Assembly (NCBI GenBank): GCA_944336815.1
Contig: CALVLG010000061.1
Coordinates: 1 to 5,676 of the forward strand
Source of the DNA: an uncultured Bacilli bacterium
GTDB lineage: Bacteria > Bacillota_I > Bacilli_A > RF39 > UBA660
DNA length: 5,676 nucleotides
Direction: 5' to 3'
Position 1 is the first letter of the stretch; each line of letters starts with the position of its first letter. Below, piece after piece: positions 1-5,676 of the stretch. Position numbers and translations under genes: made by a program. The notes below the pieces were generated by a model. The model made no database searches, had not been told where the DNA came from, and saw only the letters and a program-made list of their open reading frames with translations.

Positions 1-35
1 AAAAATAATTTTAAACAAACCTTATTTTAGAGCCT

Positions 36-40
36 GGAGG
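36..40 (+). promoter_or_regulatory. Ribosome binding site of lepA; decides the start
   Basis: GGAGG is a near-ideal Shine-Dalgarno core. Two in-frame ATG codons follow. The one at 42 is only one base downstream, too close for normal initiation. The one at 48 is seven bases downstream, which is ideal. The second ATG is therefore preferred. Confidence 0.8.
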
Positions 41-47
41 TATGAAG

Positions 48-1850
48 ATGGTTAAACAACAAAATATTCGTAACTTTTCTATTATTGCCCATATAGACCA
101 TGGTAAAAGTACACTTGCTGACCGTATTTTAGAAAAAACGGGGGCCATCAGTGCGCGAGAAATGGTTAGTCAAGTTTTAGATAATATGGATTTAGAACGA
201 GAAAGAGGCATTACCATTAAATTAAATGCTGTCTCTCTTAAATATACTTATAATAATGAAGAATACATCTTAAACTTAATTGATACCCCAGGTCATGTCG
301 ATTTTTCTTATGAAGTAAGTAGAAGCCTAGCGGCATGTGAGGGTGCAATACTAATTGTTGACGCCACCCAAGGAATAGAAGCTCAAACATTAGCCAATCT
401 TTACTTAGCTTTAGAAAATGACCTCACTATTATTCCGATTATAAATAAAATTGACTTGCCAAACGCGAACGTTTCTAAAGTCAAAGAAGAACTAAAAAAC
501 GTTTTAGGTTTTAAAGAAGAAGAAATTTTGCTTTGCAGTGGCAAGACAGGTGAAGGGGTTGAAAAACTAATTGCCGAAATTATTCAAAAAGTCCCAGCTC
601 CTCATATTAACAACGCGGCCCCTTTACGGGCTTTGATTTTTGACTCTTATTTTGATCCTTATAAAGGCGTCGTAGCTTTAATAAAAGTTGTTGATGGGAC
701 ACTAAAGTTAAATGACGAAATCTATTTAATGGCTACCCAAACTAGTTTTAATGTTACCGAACTAGGTGTTAGAACGCCAAAAGAAAAACAATTAGATAAA
801 CTTGTCTGTGGTGATGTTGGTTATTTATGCGCGGCCATTAAAGATATATCAAGCATTCATGTTGGAGATACGATAACTTTAAATAACAATAAAGCTAAAA
901 CGCCAATTAAAGGCTATAAGCCAATGAAACCAATGGTATACTCCGGTATTTTCCCAGTTGAGCCAAATAAATACGAAGCCTTAAAAGAAGCTTTTCTTAA
1001 ATTAAAATTAAATGATGCTGCTTTAACAATCGAACCAGAAGTAAGTGATGCCCTAGGTTTTGGCTTTCGAGTTGGTTTTTTAGGCCTTTTACACATGGAT
1101 ATTATTAAAACTCGCTTAGAACGCGAATTTAATTTAAGCGTTATTGTCACTAGTCCAAGTGTTATTTATAAAGTAACCCTTACTAATGGCGAGACAAAAG
1201 AGATTGATAGTCCAAATAAAATGCCTGAAGCCGTTAAAATAAAAGAAGTGTTAGAGCCATACATCTATACTAACATAATCGTCCCAAGTTCTTACATCGG
1301 TGCCATTATGGAACTTTGCCAAAATAAGCGTGGGATATACAAAAACATGGAATATATTGATCAAGAACGGGTTAATATTCATTATGAAATGCCTTTATCA
1401 GAAGTAGTATATGACTTTTTTGATAAATTAAAAAGTACAACTAAAGGCTATGCTTCCTTTGATTATGAAGTGTGTGGCTACTTACCAAGTCAATTAGTTA
1501 AAATGAATATTATGCTTAATGGTAAAATTGTTGATGCTTTATCGCTTATTGTTCATAAAGATTTTGCTTACCCTCGTGGCAGAGCAATCGTTAAAAAACT
1601 ACGCGCAGAAATACCTCGAGGCTTGTTTCAAATTCCAATTCAAGCCAGTATTGGGTCAAAAGTAATTGCCCGGGAAGATATTCCAGCCATGAAAAAAAAT
1701 GTTTTAGCTAAATGTTATGGTGGCGACATTACAAGAAAAAGAAAACTATTAGAAAAACAAAAAGAAGGTAAGAAAAGAATGAAAACAGTTGGTAATGTTG
1801 AAATACCAGCTGAAGCCTTTTTATCTGTATTAAGTGGGAGTGATGATTAA
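48..1850 (+). CDS. lepA: Elongation factor 4 (LepA), ribosome-associated GTPase
   Basis: LepA/EF4 is a cytoplasmic translational GTPase that binds the ribosome and is implicated in back-translocation, 30S biogenesis and translation under ionic stress. The product from ATG 48 is 600 residues, the normal family length. All GTPase motifs are visible: P-loop AHIDHGKST (14-22), switch I RGITI (53-57), DTPGH (79-83), NKID (133-136) and an SGK G5 motif (164-166; SAK is more usual). Domain II, the EF-G-like domains III and V, and the LepA-specific C-terminal domain follow; the last ~44 residues carry the YGGDITRKRKLLEKQKEGKK signature ending in EAFLSVL. The EF-G domain IV is absent, as expected for LepA. 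An in-frame ATG at 42 would add two residues but sits too close to the GGAGG. The stop TAA shares its last A with the next start codon, so translation is probably coupled to the SpoIIID-like gene. The gene is intact and its identity is near certain. Confidence 0.98.
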   Translation: MVKQQNIRNFSIIAHIDHGKSTLADRILEKTGAISAREMVSQVLDNMDLERERGITIKLNAVSLKYTYNNEEYILNLIDTPGHVDFSYEVSRSLAACEGAILIVDATQGIEAQTLANLYLALENDLTIIPIINKIDLPNANVSKVKEELKNVLGFKEEEILLCSGKTGEGVEKLIAEIIQKVPAPHINNAAPLRALIFDSYFDPYKGVVALIKVVDGTLKLNDEIYLMATQTSFNVTELGVRTPKEKQLDKLVCGDVGYLCAAIKDISSIHVGDTITLNNNKAKTPIKGYKPMKPMVYSGIFPVEPNKYEALKEAFLKLKLNDAALTIEPEVSDALGFGFRVGFLGLLHMDIIKTRLEREFNLSVIVTSPSVIYKVTLTNGETKEIDSPNKMPEAVKIKEVLEPYIYTNIIVPSSYIGAIMELCQNKRGIYKNMEYIDQERVNIHYEMPLSEVVYDFFDKLKSTTKGYASFDYEVCGYLPSQLVKMNIMLNGKIVDALSLIVHKDFAYPRGRAIVKKLRAEIPRGLFQIPIQASIGSKVIAREDIPAMKKNVLAKCYGGDITRKRKLLEKQKEGKKRMKTVGNVEIPAEAFLSVLSGSDD

Positions 1851-2356
1851 TGGCCAGAACCAATTATAATTTAACTGATGAAGAAGTAAAAGAAAGAGTT
1901 TTCCAAGTTGCTGACTATATTATTAGTACGGGTAGTTCAACTAGAAAAACGGCTAAATACTTTACCGAACATTATTTTGCCATTAGTAATGCTACCGTTC
2001 ATGAATATCTTCACAAAAGACTACCTAAACTAGATGCCGAACGTTACCAAAAAGTAATGAAAATTATAGAGTTAAATACCCCTAAAACTATTGAAGATGC
2101 TGAAACAAAGATTCGTATTTATCAAGCCGCTTCCTTAATCCTTCAAGATTATAGTATCGATGAGATAGTCGAAGTCCTCCATTCAACTTATGATATTATT
2201 TATGATGATTTAACTTCTAGACTACCAAAATTAGATGTTAAAATCGCTGAAGATGTGAAAAAGAAATTATTAGAACATCGTCTTCAAAATCTGCCTCAAT
2301 ATAAAGATAATATTCCTGCTTCTTTTTTCACCCCTAAAGGAAATATAAAAAAATGA
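1850..2356 (+). CDS. SpoIIID-like transcriptional regulator with two SpoIIID-type repeats
   Basis: SpoIIID is a small helix-turn-helix DNA-binding regulator of mother-cell genes in sporulating Firmicutes. This 168-residue protein is nearly twice the ~93 residues of Bacillus SpoIIID. Residues ~13-75 match the family layout: VKER, then YIISTGSSTRKTAKYF, then the recognition-helix segment SNATVHEYLHKRLPKLD (46-62). Residues ~88-148 look like a second copy: YSIDEIVEVLH, then IIYDDLTSRLPKLD (116-129) and a helix IAEDVKKKLLEHR that closely resembles the C-terminal part of SpoIIID. RLPKLD occurs in both copies, 67 residues apart. There is no signal peptide or TM segment, so the protein is cytoplasmic. 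The start ATG overlaps the lepA stop by one base, and the TGA stop overlaps the hemW start in ATGA, so the gene is embedded in a coupled operon. Family membership comes from remembered SpoIIID sequence; a role in sporulation, as opposed to another process, is not shown. The symbol is left blank because it is not a standard single-domain SpoIIID. Confidence 0.8.
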   Translation: MARTNYNLTDEEVKERVFQVADYIISTGSSTRKTAKYFTEHYFAISNATVHEYLHKRLPKLDAERYQKVMKIIELNTPKTIEDAETKIRIYQAASLILQDYSIDEIVEVLHSTYDIIYDDLTSRLPKLDVKIAEDVKKKLLEHRLQNLPQYKDNIPASFFTPKGNIKK

Positions 2357-3435
2357 AAGCTGTCTATATTCATATCCCATTTTGCAAAAGCATTTGTTCA
2401 TACTGTGATTTTTGCAAAATGTTTTACTATCAACCTTGGGCGGCTAAATACGTTATGAAACTTCGCGAAGAAATAGAAGATTTATATAATGGCGAGACTA
2501 TTAAAAGCATTTATATTGGTGGTGGATCACCTTCAGTTTTAACCATTAAAGAAATCACTTATTTATTAAAAACAACTAAAACATTTAATCTTTCTTCTAA
2601 CTATGAATTTACTTTTGAATGTAATCTAAACGATATTACTGAAGAATTACTTTTAACTTTAAAACAATATGGGGTTAATCGTTTAAGTATTGGCATTCAA
2701 AGTTTTAACGAAGATAATCTTGGTTTTTTAGGCCGTGAGCATACTTTTGATGAAGCCAAAACTAAAATGGTTTTAATGCGTAAGCTAGGGTTTAATAACG
2801 TAAATTTAGATCTTATCTATGCTATCCCCGGTGAAACAATCAAAACGTTAAAAGAAGATTTAAAACTCTTTTTAAAACTAGAGCCAGACCATCTAAGTAC
2901 GTATAGTTTAATGATTGAACCGCATACCCTTTTATGGTTAAAAGGAATAAGACCAATTAAAGAAGAAGAGGATGCCTTAATGTATGAAACAATCTGTAAA
3001 TTTTTAAAGAAAAACGGCTATACCCATTACGAAGTAAGTAATTTTGCTAAAAAAGGTCATGAATCAAAACATAATTTAGTCTATTGGCATAATGAAGAAT
3101 ATTATGGTTTTGGTTTATCTGCTTCTGGCTATATAGATAACATACGTTATACAAATACCAAAAATTTAACTAAATATTTCCAAGGTAACTACCGCCATAC
3201 GGAAGAAATATTAGGCGTAAAAGACAAAATGGATAATGAAATGATGCTTAGACTTCGCCTATTAAAAGGAATTAATAAAGAAGCTTTTGAACAAAAATAC
3301 CATGTTAAAATGGAAAGCGTATACCCAATTAAACCATTATTAAAAAACAAAGATCTCGTTTTAAAAGATGGTTACATCTTTATTCCCGAAGACAAAATCT
3401 ATATTATGAATGAAATTCTTTTAAAAATGATTTAA
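2353..3435 (+). CDS. hemW: Radical SAM heme chaperone HemW (HemN-like)
   Basis: HemW is a radical SAM protein with a [4Fe-4S] cluster that binds heme and transfers it to target proteins; it is often misnamed oxygen-independent coproporphyrinogen III oxidase. The 360-residue length fits the family (~380). Visible motifs are YIHIPFC with the CxxxCxxC cluster cysteines C11, C15 and C18, GGGSPS (56-61; usually GGGTPS), RLSIGIQSFN (110-119), DLIYAIPGET (153-162), YSLMIEPHT (184-192), HYEVSNFAK (225-233) and KHNLVYWHNEEYYGFG (239-254). A HemN C-terminal domain follows from about 290. The first motif is CDFC, giving an additional cysteine, C21, where HemW usually has Asn. The start overlaps the upstream stop as ATGA, with AAAGG about 12 bases upstream, so coupling probably helps initiation. 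lepA-hemW neighbourhood is conserved in Firmicutes and supports HemW over HemN. No heme synthesis gene is present in the window, so its client is unknown. Confidence 0.94.
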   Translation: MKAVYIHIPFCKSICSYCDFCKMFYYQPWAAKYVMKLREEIEDLYNGETIKSIYIGGGSPSVLTIKEITYLLKTTKTFNLSSNYEFTFECNLNDITEELLLTLKQYGVNRLSIGIQSFNEDNLGFLGREHTFDEAKTKMVLMRKLGFNNVNLDLIYAIPGETIKTLKEDLKLFLKLEPDHLSTYSLMIEPHTLLWLKGIRPIKEEEDALMYETICKFLKKNGYTHYEVSNFAKKGHESKHNLVYWHNEEYYGFGLSASGYIDNIRYTNTKNLTKYFQGNYRHTEEILGVKDKMDNEMMLRLRLLKGINKEAFEQKYHVKMESVYPIKPLLKNKDLVLKDGYIFIPEDKIYIMNEILLKMI

Positions 3436-3467
3436 GTATATTTTTAATAATTATTACCACAATAAAA

Positions 3468-3476
3468 AAAGGTGAT
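3468..3476 (+). promoter_or_regulatory. Ribosome binding site selecting a TTG start at 3481
   Basis: AAAGGTGAT matches the anti-Shine-Dalgarno complement through GGTGAT. An in-frame GTG at 3472 lies inside this site and cannot be the start. TTG at 3481 is about six bases beyond GGTG and is correctly placed. Confidence 0.7.
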
Positions 3477-3480
3477 CAAT

Positions 3481-3921
3481 TTGCAAAAAATATGCTTTTT
3501 TTTCTTAATTTTCTTTCTTTTTTCTTTTGCGGTCAAGGCTGATTCAATAACGAGCATCGAAGTAAAAAACGGTGTTCTTTCACCAACATTTGACCCAAAT
3601 AACAACTTGTATTCAATTGATTTAGCAAAAGGCGAAGAGTTTCTTGATTTTAGTTATGAATTACGAGATGAAAACGCTAGTGTTACAAGAAGTGATGAAG
3701 AAGATAAAACCGTTCTAACGATTCAAAATACTGATAAAACCCAAGAAGAATATGTCTTTTATATAAATAAAGAAGAAACAACCCCAGTTTTTGCCCCGGT
3801 TACCACTTCTGAAAAACAGCCAGAGATTCCTTTTTTAATTGGCTATGTTAGTATTGGTTGTTTATTAATTATCGCCTTATTATTTAAAATATTAATCCTT
3901 GGTTTTAAAAAAAGAAAATAA
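3481..3921 (+). CDS. Small secreted, membrane-anchored protein with a cadherin-like beta-sandwich domain
   Basis: I do not recognise a named gene. The product from TTG 3481 is 146 residues. Residues 1-20 form a very Phe-rich hydrophobic signal peptide ending FAVKA|DS, suitable for signal peptidase I; there is no lipobox. Residues ~22-97 resemble the cadherin-like beta-sandwich family (PF12733 type): ITSIEVKNGVLSPTFDPNNN, then LYSIDL, an acidic mid-section, TVLTIQN and a closing EEYVFYI strand. A short Thr/Pro linker (~100-115) leads to one TM helix (~118-142) and the basic tail KKRK. This predicts a type I surface protein with one extracellular domain. It starts 45 bases after hemW with no intervening terminator, and a terminator follows it, so it probably ends the lepA operon transcript. 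An eight-T run in the signal-peptide codons (3496-3503) is noted. Function is unknown; such domains usually serve cell-surface binding or scaffolding. Confidence 0.75.
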   Translation: MQKICFFFLIFFLFSFAVKADSITSIEVKNGVLSPTFDPNNNLYSIDLAKGEEFLDFSYELRDENASVTRSDEEDKTVLTIQNTDKTQEEYVFYINKEETTPVFAPVTTSEKQPEIPFLIGYVSIGCLLIIALLFKILILGFKKRK

Positions 3922-3955
3922 AATGCCATAATTTATATGAATTATTTAAAGATAT

Positions 3956-3984
3956 AGGAAAAGCGGAACCTTTTTCTTTTTTTT
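3956..3984 (+). terminator. Intrinsic terminator after the lepA-hemW block
   Basis: AGGAAAAG (3956-3963) pairs with CTTTTTCT (3970-3977), with one G-U pair, around a six-base loop CGGAAC; a run of T continues to 3984. The stem is AT-rich and modest, but the hairpin plus U-tract lies 34 bases after a stop codon and before a new gene set, exactly where a terminator is expected. It separates the housekeeping block from the accessory pair downstream. Confidence 0.7.
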
Positions 3985-3994
3985 GCATATTTAT

Positions 3995-4012
3995 ATGTTA
4001 GGGACGTAACAT
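3995..4012. promoter_or_regulatory. Perfect inverted repeat ATGTTA-N6-TAACAT, candidate operator or promoter element
   Basis: The two six-base arms are exact reverse complements around GGGACG. The repeat lies between the terminator and the ribosome binding site of the baseplate-like gene, where an operator or leader hairpin would sit. A weak promoter can be drawn with TTGCAT (3983-3988) as -35 and TAACAT (4007-4012) as -10 at 18-base spacing, which would place the dyad on the -10. Both readings are tentative. Confidence 0.3.
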
Positions 4013-4046
4013 GCATGGACATCCTAAGTTGAAAGGAAAAATAAAT

Positions 4047-4613
4047 ATGTTAAATGATAATGATTTATATTTTAAAGATTGCTTTACCAAAAATGATGGA
4101 AATATTGATTTGAATGTTCATAAGGCAACAATTGAATGCCTAAAAGCAAAAAACAACAAATTTTCTTTAGATAGTGAAGGGAATTTAGTTGTCCAAACTA
4201 TAACCACTGCCAGTCCGGCTGTAGGAATAACTTTAAATGATGTTTATCCGATTGGCTCAATATATCTTAGTGTTTCGCAAACGAACCCTAGTTCTTTATT
4301 TGGCGGAACATGGGAAGCTTTTGCCAATGGTAGAACTTTAGTAGGAATAGATACTCAACAAGAAGAATTTAATACTGTAAATAAATTAGGCGGCGAAAAA
4401 AACCATATTTTAACAACCCAAGAAATGCCTAGTCATAATCATAAAAGGCCAAATTCAATTCTTTATAATGGAAGTTCGTCTTGGTGGATAGGTGGAGAAG
4501 GAGGAACAACCATAGAAGTAGTTGAAACACCAACAAGTTCTTCTGGCGGAAATCAAGCTCATAATAATTTGCAACCATATATTGTTGTCTATATGTGGAA
4601 GAGAGTAGCATAG
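4047..4613 (+). CDS. Phage baseplate/tail-fibre-like protein (Gp10/collar-type C-terminal domain)
   Basis: The 188-residue product has a short beta-rich N-terminal part (~1-60, ending in a DSEGNLVVQTI strand like fibre attachment regions). A C-terminal domain typical of phage baseplate wedge/short-tail-fibre proteins follows: DVYPIGSIYLS (65-75), LFGGTWEAF (84-92), GRTLVGID (95-102), LGGEKNHILT (114-123), MPSHNH (127-132), a Gly/Ser-rich insert, and the closing NLQPYIVVYMWKRV (174-187). In phages these domains trimerise at the tail tip; the HNH-like His pair is part of the collar fold. The start at 4047 is preferred over an in-frame ATG at 4011 because AAAGG at 4032-4036 precedes it by ten bases and the extra 12 residues are not fibre-like. 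No signal peptide is seen. No other tail, capsid, holin or integrase gene is present, so it could be a prophage edge, a tail-derived particle or a domesticated bacterial protein. The next gene begins nine bases later, suggesting co-expression. Confidence 0.82.
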   Translation: MLNDNDLYFKDCFTKNDGNIDLNVHKATIECLKAKNNKFSLDSEGNLVVQTITTASPAVGITLNDVYPIGSIYLSVSQTNPSSLFGGTWEAFANGRTLVGIDTQQEEFNTVNKLGGEKNHILTTQEMPSHNHKRPNSILYNGSSSWWIGGEGGTTIEVVETPTSSSGGNQAHNNLQPYIVVYMWKRVA

Positions 4614-4617
4614 GTGG
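4612..4617 (+). promoter_or_regulatory. Ribosome binding site of the DNRLRE-domain gene
   Basis: AGGTGG overlaps the stop codon of the preceding gene and lies five bases before ATG 4623. This fixes the start of the downstream gene and suggests coupled translation of the pair. Confidence 0.6.
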
Positions 4618-4622
4618 TTTTT

Positions 4623-5676
4623 ATGAAAGAATTAATCAATTTAAGAAAACCACGTGAAAAACATTTTTTGCAAGAAAACGGTTTAATTGCTGCCAGAGTG
4701 TTTAATGAAGATGTACACTATTTAAAAAATGGTCAATATTTTGAAATAGACAACAACTTAATTGAAACAGATGAATATTTTAAAAATAAAGAAAACAGTT
4801 TTCATGTTTTCTTTTATAAAACAAATGATGAAAGATTGTTAACTTTTCAAAAAGAAAAAAACTATGTAAATTTTTTCTTTTTAAAAAACAACAAATTTAC
4901 TATTGATAATACATCGTATGAAATAACATATCACAATATTCTTTTAAATGTTGATTTACAATATAAATTTCTTCATAATGAAATTAAAGACTATTTAATT
5001 ATTAAAAATAAAAATGTTGATATTCAAAAACTAAAGTTTAAATTTAAAACCAATATGCAAGTTGTGCTAAAAAACAACATGTTATGTTTTTTGGCAAATA
5101 ACACTTTCATTTTAAAATTAAAACCCCCAACTCTTCAAGACAACACAAAAAAATTTTATCCCATTCATTATATATTAATCCGAAACGATAATGAATATAT
5201 TCTTAAATTTAATTTTGATAAAGACATTTTACAAAAAGAAGACTTATATCCGTTTGTTATCGATCCTATTTTATCTACAGATGAGCAAAATAATGTTTAT
5301 GAAACCTATATTTCTAAAAATAATCCTCATACAAACTATAATGTGGCCGATAAAATAATAGTAGGGACTACTAATACTGATACCTATCGAACTTTAATTA
5401 AATTTGCTCTTCCAACAATCGGAACCGGAAGTGAGGTAGTATTAGCCACCGCTAATTTACTTAGCTATCCAGATGATTTTGTAATCGTTAATGACCACTA
5501 TCCACACGAAACCTTAATGGCTCACGAAATAACCTCAGCTTGGAATGAAGGTGAGGCAACATGGGATAACATGATGAGCAATTATAATGAAAAAGTTGAG
5601 CAATTTTTTATTGCGTATCGTAGTGAATATGATGGCTCTACAAACCAAACATTTTTAAGAAATACCGAAATAGACA
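4623..5676 (+). CDS. DNRLRE-domain surface/Rhs-like protein, 3' end beyond the window
   Basis: The frame is open for 351 codons to the right edge, so the gene is partial. Residues 1-~217 resemble the N-terminal region of large Firmicute DNRLRE/Rhs/WapA-like proteins. It opens LRKPREKHFLQENG, continues VHYLKNGQYFEIDNNLIETD and a NILLNVDLQYKFLHNEIKDY segment, and ends with YPFVIDPIL (209-217), the counterpart of the usual yPVvIDPT. From ~225 a DNRLRE domain begins: VYETYISKNNPHTNYN, then RTLIKFALP and ITSAWNEGEATWDNM (303-317), which carries the characteristic paired Trp (W307, W314). DNRLRE domains occur in cell-wall and secreted proteins, often before YD/Rhs repeats with a variable C-terminal toxin. 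Whether such repeats follow cannot be seen. No N-terminal signal peptide is visible: the start is charged (MKELINLRKPREKHF), which is odd for a surface protein. The N-terminal part is about 19% GC and the DNRLRE part about 37%. The gene is probably co-transcribed with the baseplate-like gene. Confidence 0.8.
   Translation, partial: MKELINLRKPREKHFLQENGLIAARVFNEDVHYLKNGQYFEIDNNLIETDEYFKNKENSFHVFFYKTNDERLLTFQKEKNYVNFFFLKNNKFTIDNTSYEITYHNILLNVDLQYKFLHNEIKDYLIIKNKNVDIQKLKFKFKTNMQVVLKNNMLCFLANNTFILKLKPPTLQDNTKKFYPIHYILIRNDNEYILKFNFDKDILQKEDLYPFVIDPILSTDEQNNVYETYISKNNPHTNYNVADKIIVGTTNTDTYRTLIKFALPTIGTGSEVVLATANLLSYPDDFVIVNDHYPHETLMAHEITSAWNEGEATWDNMMSNYNEKVEQFFIAYRSEYDGSTNQTFLRNTEID

Noticed and set aside
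1..41. Promoter of lepA
   Set aside because: Only 41 bases precede the gene and no convincing -10/-35 pair is visible; the promoter probably lies outside the window.
914..1150. 78-codon open frame on the minus strand
   Set aside because: It lies wholly within lepA, has a composition explained by the antisense of that gene, and shows no RBS or recognisable domain.
1850..2356. Mycoplasma-type code (TGA as Trp)
   Set aside because: TGA ends this gene in a standard ATGA overlap, and every Trp codon in the window is TGG with no internal TGA, so the standard code fits.
2353..3435. Oxygen-independent coproporphyrinogen III oxidase (HemN)
   Set aside because: The length, the CDF motif in place of the HemN CxC pattern and the lepA neighbourhood fit HemW better.
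3445..3456. Perfect 12-base palindrome TAATAATTATTA after hemW
   Set aside because: It is made only of A and T in very AT-rich DNA, forms no stable hairpin and lacks a U-tract, so chance is the simplest explanation.
3472..3480. GTG at 3472 as start of the cadherin-like protein
   Set aside because: The GTG is inside the Shine-Dalgarno sequence AAAGGTGAT, which instead points to TTG at 3481.
4011..4046. ATG at 4011 as start of the baseplate-like protein
   Set aside because: It has no good RBS and overlaps the inverted repeat; the ATG at 4047 has AAAGG at suitable spacing.
4429..4611. 60-codon open frame on the minus strand
   Set aside because: It is antisense to the C-terminal part of the baseplate-like gene, with no recognisable motif and no upstream signal.

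Overview
The window is AT-rich DNA with tightly packed genes, all on the + strand. It suggests a low-GC Firmicute of the Bacilli or Mollicute-like kind, such as an uncultured gut lineage near RF39 or Erysipelotrichia; the lineage is an inference. The standard code is indicated: Trp is always TGG, no reading frame contains an internal TGA, and TGA ends the second gene at a sensible ATGA overlap. A SpoIIID-type regulator points to a sporulating lineage or one descended from it.

Positions 1-3435 hold a translationally coupled housekeeping block: lepA (elongation factor 4), a SpoIIID-like regulator that appears to contain two copies of the SpoIIID fold, and hemW (radical SAM heme chaperone). The genes overlap by 1 and 4 bases. 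lepA next to hemW is a classic Firmicute arrangement; the regulator between them is the unusual part. Positions 3481-3921 encode a small signal-peptide/TM surface protein with one cadherin-like beta-sandwich domain. It has no visible terminator in front of it, so it probably ends the same transcript, which closes at a good intrinsic terminator (3956-3984).

Positions 3985-5676 are a different, accessory module. A short leader with a perfect inverted repeat precedes a 188-residue protein with a phage baseplate/tail-fibre type C-terminal domain (Gp10/collar-like). Nine bases later comes a long gene that runs off the right edge. Its first ~220 residues resemble the N-terminal region of DNRLRE/Rhs/WapA-type surface proteins, followed by a DNRLRE domain. 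The missing 3' end decides whether it is a plain adhesin-like protein or a polymorphic toxin. GC content steps from about 19% to about 37% inside this gene, close to the domain boundary.

The strongest leads are the duplicated SpoIIID-like protein and the pairing of a baseplate-type domain with a signal-less DNRLRE protein. No tRNA, rRNA, CRISPR array, insertion sequence or other phage gene was seen.
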